A DNA stretch of 10,405 nt, from assembly GCA_023386155.1 (NCBI GenBank), contig JAEWKH010000038.1:1-10405 (forward strand). The letters are read 5' to 3'. The position numbers and the translations under genes were made by a program. Position 1 is the first letter of the stretch, and every line of letters begins with the position of its first letter. The notes under the pieces are model-generated. The model was not told where the DNA came from and did not search any database. It saw only the letters and a program-made list of their open reading frames with translations. This stretch comes from Pseudomonadota bacterium (GTDB lineage Bacteria > Pseudomonadota > Alphaproteobacteria > Rhizobiales > Beijerinckiaceae). Positions 1-5,400 of the stretch are shown here, piece by piece.

Positions 1-110
1 CCATTCCGCGCCTCGCCGATCACCTGCCAGCCTTCATGTCCTTCCAGGATCGAGCGGACCCCGGAACGGACCACGTCGTGATCGTCGGCAATCAGGATGC
101 GCGTCACCAT
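1..110 (-). CDS. NarL/FixJ-type response regulator, N-terminal fragment (left copy)
   Basis: Partial gene reading off the left edge; 36 full codons are visible. The start MVTRILIADDHDVVRSGVR is the classic receiver-domain opening of LuxR/NarL-type regulators: a beta strand followed by the acidic DDH pocket that coordinates Mg2+, then the VRSG helix. The phosphoacceptor Asp, the conserved Thr and Lys, and the HTH lie outside the window. A GAAGGACG ribosome binding site (115-122 on this strand) lies about 5 nt before the ATG. The fragment is identical in DNA to the regulator at the right edge (10296-10405), which sits next to its apparent cognate kinase. This copy lies downstream of the leftward secreted-protein genes and has no kinase visible beside it. 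Full length and DNA target cannot be seen. Confidence 0.88.
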   Translation of the reverse strand, partial: MVTRILIADDHDVVRSGVRSILEGHEGWQVIGEARN

Positions 111-127
111 GAAACGTCCTTCGACGG
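1..127. repeat. Left arm of exact 127-bp terminal inverted repeat
   Basis: These bases are the exact reverse complement of 10279-10405; the first mismatch is at base 128 (c here, g in the other arm). The repeat covers the first 110 bases of a response-regulator gene, its ribosome binding site and a few leader bases. It is flush with the window edge, so the real repeat almost certainly continues outside. An exact 127-bp match ending at both window ends is what a de Bruijn assembly produces when a contig starts and stops at a collapsed repeat. Confidence 0.97.
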
Positions 128-153
128 CTGTTCGGACGAACCCAAACCCAGGA

Positions 154-217
154 CAGGATACACCCTGGTGCGGTTGCCCTCACCTGTGGCGAACCCTGAA
201 ATCACGGGGGGCAGACC
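154..217 (-). promoter_or_regulatory. 64-bp leader block shared by both response-regulator genes (left copy)
   Basis: Identical, inverted, to 10184-10247. Between this block and the 127-bp repeat is a 26-bp spacer (128-153) that does not resemble the 31-bp spacer of the right copy. Read toward the regulator gene, the block ends in TATCCTG, a fair -10 hexamer about 45 nt before the start codon; no convincing -35 is visible 16-18 bp upstream. The left spacer contains the small dyad GTTCG-GA-CGAAC (129-140). Inference: the block is the conserved promoter/operator and the variable spacer is mostly 5' untranslated region. Confidence 0.6.
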
Positions 218-230
218 CTAAATCTTTAGG
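194..230. promoter_or_regulatory. Candidate operator: 22-bp-phased CCCTGA half-sites plus dyad (left regulator leader)
   Basis: On the + strand CCCTGAAATC begins at 194 and CCCTAAATC at 216, exactly 22 bp apart. GGCAGACCCT lies between and overlaps the second half-site (210-219). The second half-site also belongs to the perfect dyad CCTAAA-TC-TTTAGG (217-230). The same arrangement, CCCTGA-N10-GGCAGACCCT with 22-bp phasing, recurs at 8217-8246, and in slightly degraded form at 10178-10207. Same-face direct repeats two helical turns apart suit a dimeric response regulator. The binding protein is inferred, not shown. Confidence 0.5.
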
Positions 231-323
231 TTTGAGCTTCATCCTCCGCTTTTGACTGGCCGGGACCTGGTGCAGCCGGCTGCGGCAGAGGAAGCTGCCA
301 ACCCTAAGCGGAACACACCCCGC
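218..323. other. Gap downstream of the glycine-rich protein gene
   Basis: No gene is supported here. After the stop of the leftward glycine-rich gene I see no hairpin with a T-tract. The only clear structure is the CCTAAA/TTTAGG dyad at the left end of the gap, described as part of the regulator operator. Confidence 0.5.
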
Positions 324-1115
324 TCAGTAGCACGGTCCATAAGGGTAATAACCGCACAGACCATCGTCGCCATATCCGAGGTCTGGGTTTGCCGCCTCGG
401 CCGCTCCCATGGCGGTACCTGCCGCAATGCCAGCCGCCGTCGCGCCCGCCCCATACCATGCGCCCCGATAGACGGGGGCATGCCAGTAGCGGCCGTGCAC
501 GACGTTGACATCGCCGACCCGCGCATAGCCGAACCGGTCACCGCCAAAGCGATCGAAGCCGCCGCCGCGGAAACCGCCACCGGCAAACCCACCATGGAAG
601 CCGCCGAATCCGCCAAAGTGATCGATGAACAGCGCTGCCGGTCCGCTCGCCCCGTTCAAATTGCCTTCCAGAACCGCAACGTCGAAGGTGAGGTTGCCGC
701 CCTCGAGCTTTGGCGCTTTCAGGGTCACGACGGCGTCGCTGACCTTCGAGCCATCACCGCCCAGGACTGACACGGTAGCGTTGGGTGGATCCTTGGCGAA
801 GCTGTCCTTGCCCTCATCCCATTGCATGATGAACTGCTCGGTGACCACGTGGCCCGCGGCCCGGACGGGACGATCGGCGAACACGATCGAGTTGGCCGAC
901 ACCCCGGTCAAGGTCAGCTTATTGCCCTCGAGCTTCGCACCCGCCGCGTTGATGACGGCAAGCGAGGGCACCGGGCCTGTGGGTGTGACCCGACCGATGG
1001 CCTTCCTGATGGGCACTTGCGGGTTGGCCGTCACATCCTGGGACAGCGCGACGCTTGGTGCGAACAAGAGGCTGACGACGAGGATGAGATCGGATGCGTG
1101 GTGCTTCACGGACAT
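324..1115 (-). CDS. Secreted glycine-rich protein, function unknown
   Basis: 263 aa. Residues 1-25 look like a Sec signal peptide: basic MSVKHH, a hydrophobic core, then a site near VALSQ. Residues about 45-160 form a beta-rich region with short alternating strands (for example KLTLTGVSANSIVFADRP and NATVSVLGG). Residues 167-196 are a Gly/Phe/Arg-rich repeat (GGF, GGGF, RGGGFDRF). The tail is Ala/Gly-rich and ends in a Tyr/Pro/Cys motif, YYPYGPCY. I do not recognise an enzymatic family; a surface or matrix role is possible but is inference. AAGGAG lies about 7 nt before the ATG and supports this start. It is separated by 194 bp from the gene upstream, which leaves room for its own promoter; a phased direct repeat lies in that gap. 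Confidence 0.85.
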   Translation of the reverse strand: MSVKHHASDLILVVSLLFAPSVALSQDVTANPQVPIRKAIGRVTPTGPVPSLAVINAAGAKLEGNKLTLTGVSANSIVFADRPVRAAGHVVTEQFIMQWDEGKDSFAKDPPNATVSVLGGDGSKVSDAVVTLKAPKLEGGNLTFDVAVLEGNLNGASGPAALFIDHFGGFGGFHGGFAGGGFRGGGFDRFGGDRFGYARVGDVNVVHGRYWHAPVYRGAWYGAGATAAGIAAGTAMGAAEAANPDLGYGDDGLCGYYPYGPCY

Positions 1116-1237
1116 GGTTCATCTCCTTAATCTGGACTTGCGTCGAACGCGAACCCGATCAGACGGGGCTCTCACGGCATCCAGGCTTCAGGCATGGACG
1201 CCAGGTACGCTTGGGCACGCTAGACGAATGCACTGGC

Positions 1238-1269
1238 CTTGCTTGACCGCAGGCGCCGCTTGCTTGACC
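1238..1269. repeat. Phased 11-bp direct repeat upstream of the glycine-rich gene
   Basis: CTTGCTTGACC occurs at 1238-1248 and again at 1259-1269, a start-to-start distance of 21 bp (two helical turns). It lies about 125-155 bp upstream of the start of the leftward gene at 1115, in a 194-bp intergenic gap with no other recognisable feature. It could be a tandem activator site. It does not match the CCCTGA element found elsewhere in the window. Confidence 0.45.
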
Positions 1270-1309
1270 AGCCAGGACATCGCCGTAATCCGGAGCCCCC
1301 GATCTCGCA

Positions 1310-1579
1310 TCAATCGAGCTTCTCGATCCGGGCCGCCATGTCGGGCGTGAGGCGCATCCGGTAGGATGCGTTGCCACACTTGAGGTTCCAAACGGTCTCA
1401 TCCGGCTTCGAAAGCTGAGGGTCCTGCTGCGCCGTCACGGGTTCATCGCAACGATGCCCCTGCAACCGCAGTTGCGCCGCGAGGGTCTCCGGCGGAGCCG
1501 CCTGTGCCCAAACCACGCGACCGCCGGAGACGAGGAGCGCAACGGCGAATGCTCCGACAAGAATTTCGTGCGACGCCAT
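1310..1579 (-). CDS. Small secreted protein, function unknown
   Basis: 89 aa. Residues 1-27 are a likely Sec signal peptide (hydrophobic VGAFAVALLVSGG, then VVWAQA), leaving about 62 mature residues. The mature part has two cysteines (C44 and C68) that could form a disulfide in the periplasm, and a short amphipathic C-terminus. A GTGAGG sequence lies about 10 nt upstream of the ATG. It lies 41 bp after the HAD phosphatase gene on the same strand, so the two are probably cotranscribed. I do not recognise the family and assign no function; the signal peptide, codon use and spacing support a real gene. Confidence 0.75.
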   Translation of the reverse strand: MASHEILVGAFAVALLVSGGRVVWAQAAPPETLAAQLRLQGHRCDEPVTAQQDPQLSKPDETVWNLKCGNASYRMRLTPDMAARIEKLD

Positions 1580-1620
1580 GAGATGACCTCACTAATATCC
1601 CGCGCCTTGCCCGTGGGAGC

Positions 1621-2679
1621 CTATTCGAACGCGAAGATGCGCTTCCAGTCGTTCTTCATGCTGATCACCGACCAACCATTCTTTTTCGCTTCGCCGTAGA
1701 GCGCGGCAGTCAGGGCGCCGACCTTGGTGTCAGGCAGGCCTGCGGCCGGACCGTAGGCGTACTCGCGCGTGGCGTCATCGTGCAGAACCAGCATTTTCAA
1801 CCGTGCTCCATACCCCGCGCCGGTCCATTCCAGCATCTCGCGGTCGCCATTCGAGTTGCCGAAGGCTGCACGGGGCCGGCGGCCGATCATCAGGTGAATG
1901 CCCTCGGGCTTGCCAGCGTCGTTGTCGTTGAGCAGCAGCTTGGGCTCCTTGGTCAGGAACGGCTTGCCGTCCTTGCCATAGCCGAACTTCGTTGCGCCGG
2001 CAGTGCCGACCACCTGCTCGGGCGGGATGCCGTAGATCTGTTGCGAATAGATGCGCACGAAGTCCTGGCCGCCGCCGGTCACGATGTAGGTCTTGTAGCC
2101 GTTGTCGCGCAGGTGGCGCAGTACTTCGAGCATCGGCTGATACACCAGTTCGGTGTAGGGACGCTGCCAACGCGGATGCCGTGCCGTTTCGAGCCACTTC
2201 CGCGCTTCGGTTTCGAACTCCTCCACCGACATGCCGGTCAGCGTTGCGGTGAGGATCTTTTCGAGATCCCGCATCGAGAGTTTCGCCATCGCTGTCCGAT
2301 CGCCCGATAGAACGGTCCTGAAGGGCTCGGCATTTTTGAGATCCGGCCGCTTCGCCACCACCGCCGGGACCCGATCGAGGCAGTAGACAACCTGCGAGTA
2401 CATCGGGTGCTCGACCCAGAGGGTACCGTCCTGGTCGAAGGCTGCGATGCGCTCCTCAGGACGGACGTAGCTCTGGCTGGCCTGATCGGTGGTGACGCGC
2501 ACGAAGTCGAGGATGGCCTGCTTCGCGGCCCCATCGTTCCACGACGGCAAAGGACCATCGGCGGCCACCGCCTGAGCGGCCGCTGGGACAGGCCGGAGCA
2601 GCCCGGACAGGGCCGGGAGGATAGCCAATGCCGAGAGCATGACGCGACGGTTGATGCCGGACGGTGCGATCAGATCCAT
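1621..2679 (-). CDS. Exported HAD-superfamily phosphatase
   Basis: 352 aa. All four HAD motifs are visible: motif I FDQDGT at 81-86 (nucleophile D82, acid/base D84), motif II T201 in IVTGGG, motif III K257 in DAGKPEG, and motif IV GNSNGD at 274-279 with D279. The layout resembles the SerB-like haloacid dehalogenase hydrolases with a helical cap between motifs I and II. The N-terminus carries NRRVMLSAL followed by a hydrophobic stretch and AAAQA near residue 36, a Tat-like or twin-arginine-leaning signal, so the enzyme should act in the periplasm. The substrate cannot be read from the sequence; a phosphomonoester is most likely. AAAGGGAC upstream of the ATG supports the start. It follows the alkylsulfatase gene by 71 bp on the same strand, suggesting cotranscription. 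Confidence 0.9.
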   Translation of the reverse strand: MDLIAPSGINRRVMLSALAILPALSGLLRPVPAAAQAVAADGPLPSWNDGAAKQAILDFVRVTTDQASQSYVRPEERIAAFDQDGTLWVEHPMYSQVVYCLDRVPAVVAKRPDLKNAEPFRTVLSGDRTAMAKLSMRDLEKILTATLTGMSVEEFETEARKWLETARHPRWQRPYTELVYQPMLEVLRHLRDNGYKTYIVTGGGQDFVRIYSQQIYGIPPEQVVGTAGATKFGYGKDGKPFLTKEPKLLLNDNDAGKPEGIHLMIGRRPRAAFGNSNGDREMLEWTGAGYGARLKMLVLHDDATREYAYGPAAGLPDTKVGALTAALYGEAKKNGWSVISMKNDWKRIFAFE

Positions 2680-2750
2680 GTTCAGTCCCTTTCAGATGTG
2701 CGCATGATCTGGTTGGGGAGCCCGCAGGGAGATAGCCAGTCCCCGCGAAT

Positions 2751-4817
2751 CTAGGGGCCCTCGTAGTAGGTCGCATCGTCCTGTAAAAGCTCGGCCTTGG
2801 GAGACGGTACAGCCTCCTCCTTCGTGCCCGGCAGAACCTCGAACCAATTGTCAAACCTGACCATGGTGGAGCCAAGCTGGGTGAGCACCTGTGGGTTGCC
2901 CTCCAGTCTGGCCTTACCCGCGGCGACCTTGTCTGCCAGCTTCGCCGCCCCGATCATGACGTCCTCGAGCTCGCGACGATCGATCGTGATCGTCAGATCG
3001 GCATCGCTGGCCTGATAACCGGCGATCGTTGTCAGCGTGGCATTGCTCATCTCGGTCACAAACCTCTCGCCATTGTCGGGCGTGGAGATGTTGATCTTGA
3101 ACTTCATGCCTTCGGCCTTGCGGCTGTCCATTTGGATCCCGAGGTAATTGAGGAACTGCTCGGTGCTCGTTCCGCGCACGAAATCGGGGCTGCCGGCCTT
3201 TGCAGCCTTCACGGCAACGACACCATCACGGAGTTCCTTGGCGCCTGCCAGGAAGCTGTTGCGGAGGCTCGGACTCTCGAACTGATAGCCCATCTGCTCG
3301 TAGGTATCGGCGAGGAGGTTCTTTGCGTCTTGGTTGCCCGGTTCAGCGTAGACCAGTTTGTTGAGGATTTCCGTTGCGAGGCGATACTCGCCCTGATTGT
3401 AAAGTTCCTGACCCTTCGCCATCACCTTCCCGGCTCCGCCCATCATCTCGATGTAAAGCGGCGCAGAGTCTTCCGGCGATAGCGGAACCAGCGTTGCGGG
3501 ATTCAGGTCCCAGAAGCCGAGGTAGCGTTGGATCACGGCACGGCTGTTATGCAGGTAGGAGCCATGATAACCGCGGTCGTACCATAGCTCCTGCAAACTC
3601 TTGGGTGGCTCGTAGACGTTGTGAATCTGGTTGATCGTCACGCCGCTGTTGGCAAGGTGCAGCACTTGGTTGTTCAGGTGCGCATACATGTCGCGTTGCC
3701 CGCGCATCACCTCGGCAATCCTCTCCTTTCCCCAGCGCGGCCAACTGTGAGATGCAAACAACACCTCCACCTGATCCCCAAACTCATAGAGGGCGACGTT
3801 GATGTATTGAGACCAGGCCAGTGCGTCACGAACCGGTGCTCCCCGAAGCGTCAGGATGTTGTGCAGAGTGCTGACGATGTTCTCAGCAGCCCAGAACGCC
3901 TTGTAATCCGGGAACCAGGTATTCATCTCCGCGGGCGCTTCGGTGCCCGGGGTGTTCTGGAAAACCATCCGCACACCGTCGATCGTCATCTCCTCAACCG
4001 GCTGCTCAATGGTCCTGGTCGGGGGCAGGATGCCGACGTCGCCGCTCGCAGCGGCCTTGCCGATCGATGCATCCACCTGGCCATACGGGCTCGGCGGTAC
4101 GAGGTCACCATACGTATAGCTCTTGCGGCGCGTCATCGCGTTGCCGGCATAGAGGTTCTCGGCGATTGCCTCATTGAGGAACCCCTTGGGGGCGATGATC
4201 TGAACCATCCCAGCGGCCAGTGCGGCGTCATCCACGACGCCCCGGATGCCGCCGAAATGGTCGGCATGGGAATGCGAAACGATCACTGCCGTGACGGGGC
4301 GCTCGCCGAGCTTCTCGTTGACGAACCTGAGGGCAGCACGCGAGGTCTCCTTGACCGTCAGCGGATCAATCACGATCCACCCGGTATCGCCTCGGATGAA
4401 CGAGATATTCGCGAGATCGAACCCGCGCACCTGGTAGATGCCCGGCACGACCTCGAACAGGCCATATTCCATATTGAGCACAGCCTGACGCTGCAAGGAT
4501 GGATGGATGCTGTCGTAATCCTTCCCGGCCAGAAGGAACTTCCAGTTATCGATATCCCAAGCGACCCCACCCGCGTCATTCATGATCTTGCGGTAGGATG
4601 GCGCGGCAGTAAAACCGCGTTTTGCTTCTTGGAAGTCCTGCTTGTCGGCAAGAGGCAGGATACGCCGCTGCTGTTGTTGAGCCTCGACCGTGTGCTGCGA
4701 GGGCATCTTTCCCTTGGGGCTGAAATGTTGTGGCTCCTGCGCGAGCGATGCCCCTCCGAGAGCTCCGGCGAGAACTGCACCGAGCACAAGGGACAAGTAC
4801 CTAAACGGTCCGGTCAT
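2751..4817 (-). CDS. Alkyl sulfatase, SdsA1/BDS1 family (metallo-beta-lactamase fold)
   Basis: 688 aa, near the usual size for the family. Order: Sec signal peptide (1-26, ending SLAQ), N-terminal strap, metallo-beta-lactamase catalytic domain, helical dimerisation region, and a C-terminal SCP2-like domain (about 560-680). Metal ligands are visible: HSHADH gives H182, H184, D186 and H187; TPGTEAPAEM gives E293; AAEN gives E312; ASHSWPRWG gives H357. This matches the binuclear zinc site of Pseudomonas SdsA1. Family members cleave primary or secondary alkyl sulfates such as SDS, with inversion at carbon for some, and do not need formylglycine. Its presence beside a FGly arylsulfatase suggests organosulfate scavenging. 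GAAGGGCC about 7 nt upstream of the ATG supports the start. Chain-length and stereo preference cannot be inferred. Confidence 0.95.
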   Translation of the reverse strand: MTGPFRYLSLVLGAVLAGALGGASLAQEPQHFSPKGKMPSQHTVEAQQQQRRILPLADKQDFQEAKRGFTAAPSYRKIMNDAGGVAWDIDNWKFLLAGKDYDSIHPSLQRQAVLNMEYGLFEVVPGIYQVRGFDLANISFIRGDTGWIVIDPLTVKETSRAALRFVNEKLGERPVTAVIVSHSHADHFGGIRGVVDDAALAAGMVQIIAPKGFLNEAIAENLYAGNAMTRRKSYTYGDLVPPSPYGQVDASIGKAAASGDVGILPPTRTIEQPVEEMTIDGVRMVFQNTPGTEAPAEMNTWFPDYKAFWAAENIVSTLHNILTLRGAPVRDALAWSQYINVALYEFGDQVEVLFASHSWPRWGKERIAEVMRGQRDMYAHLNNQVLHLANSGVTINQIHNVYEPPKSLQELWYDRGYHGSYLHNSRAVIQRYLGFWDLNPATLVPLSPEDSAPLYIEMMGGAGKVMAKGQELYNQGEYRLATEILNKLVYAEPGNQDAKNLLADTYEQMGYQFESPSLRNSFLAGAKELRDGVVAVKAAKAGSPDFVRGTSTEQFLNYLGIQMDSRKAEGMKFKINISTPDNGERFVTEMSNATLTTIAGYQASDADLTITIDRRELEDVMIGAAKLADKVAAGKARLEGNPQVLTQLGSTMVRFDNWFEVLPGTKEEAVPSPKAELLQDDATYYEGP

Positions 4818-4916
4818 TGTCGGCCCTTCTCATTTTCGATCCTCTGTGGAGGCCGGGGTGGCAAGACCTCGGCGTCCTTGGTTGAAGCGGGCAAGCGGCC
4901 CGTCAGGCGTCCACAG

Positions 4917-5285
4917 CTACTTCACGGTCACCCTGTAGCTGAGCACGGAGGTGCCGGGCTTCTCGTCGATGCTCTGCCCTTTTGCCGTGATCGCGAAAGC
5001 ATCGGGTCCGCGGTAGCCCTGTGTGGGCGTGTAGGTCCACGTATCCTTGTCGACCATGGTCAGGGTGCCGTGCTGCGGCCGCTGGCTGACCTCCGAACTG
5101 GTGAGCGTGCCTTGAGGGCTGATGTCGGACATGCAGCCCTGCCCGGCCTGGACGTCGAAGGCTCCTTCCATATTGGCTCCCATGATGGCCCGGTTGCCCG
5201 CGATGACGCACATGCTCTGGGCCGATGCCGGGCCGGCAAACAGCAACGCCAATGGGAGTGCTACAATCGAAACCGACTTCCTCAT
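4917..5285 (-). CDS. Small secreted protein with one Ig/cadherin-like repeat
   Basis: 122 aa from the chosen start. The reading frame stays open 27 codons further upstream (to 5366), but GAGGAG sits about 8 nt before the ATG at 5285 and a textbook signal peptide begins there (MRKSVSIVALPLALLFAGPASAQ, shown only as residues 1-23). The upstream extension also lies close to the 5358-5387 hairpin. In the mature part, HGTLTMVDKDTWTYTPTQGY and the following GPDAFAIT match the GTv..dG.wtYTP..gf.G.D.F pattern of bacterial Ig-like/cadherin-like repeats, but only one copy is present. Cys26 and Cys51 could form a disulfide. Such repeats are usually tandem adhesive modules; a stand-alone unit is more likely a periplasmic binding or accessory protein. 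Its role is unknown. Confidence 0.8.
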   Translation of the reverse strand: MRKSVSIVALPLALLFAGPASAQSMCVIAGNRAIMGANMEGAFDVQAGQGCMSDISPQGTLTSSEVSQRPQHGTLTMVDKDTWTYTPTQGYRGPDAFAITAKGQSIDEKPGTSVLSYRVTVK

Positions 5286-5318
5286 GACAGTCTCCTCTCG
5301 ATGATCCTCTGTGATCGA

Positions 5319-5328
5319 GGTCTGCCCC
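5319..5328 (+). promoter_or_regulatory. GGTCTGCCCC box upstream of the Ig-like gene
   Basis: The ten bases match the start of the conserved response-regulator leader (10184-10193 on +, and 208-217 in reverse). The site is 34 bp upstream of the Ig-like gene's start codon. Unlike the three fuller elements, the CCCTGA half-site is not found at the expected distance, so this may be a weak site or chance. Confidence 0.3.
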
Positions 5329-5357
5329 TCCACGGGTTTTTGTTGTTGGATTGGGGT

Positions 5358-5387
5358 GGCGGGCACCAGGTTCGAAGGGTGCCCGCC
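5358..5387 (-). terminator. Perfect 10-bp stem-loop after the arylsulfatase gene
   Basis: Arms GGCGGGCACC (5358-5367) and GGTGCCCGCC (5378-5387) pair perfectly around a 10-nt loop containing TTCGAA. On the minus strand it begins 13 nt after the arylsulfatase stop, the right place for a terminator of the FGE-arylsulfatase unit. There is no T-tract after the stem, so it may be a Rho-associated or mRNA-stabilising hairpin, or allow partial read-through to the Ig-like gene. Confidence 0.65.
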
Positions 5388-5400
5388 GATTTCGCGTGGC

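Noticed and set aside
4885..4905. Short CGGGC/GCCCG stem after the Ig-like gene as a terminator
   Set aside because: Only a 5-bp stem without a T-tract; such stems are expected by chance in GC-rich DNA.
5286..5366. Upstream 27-codon extension of the Ig-like protein
   Set aside because: It would bury the signal peptide behind a polar stretch; the internal ATG has a strong ribosome binding site.
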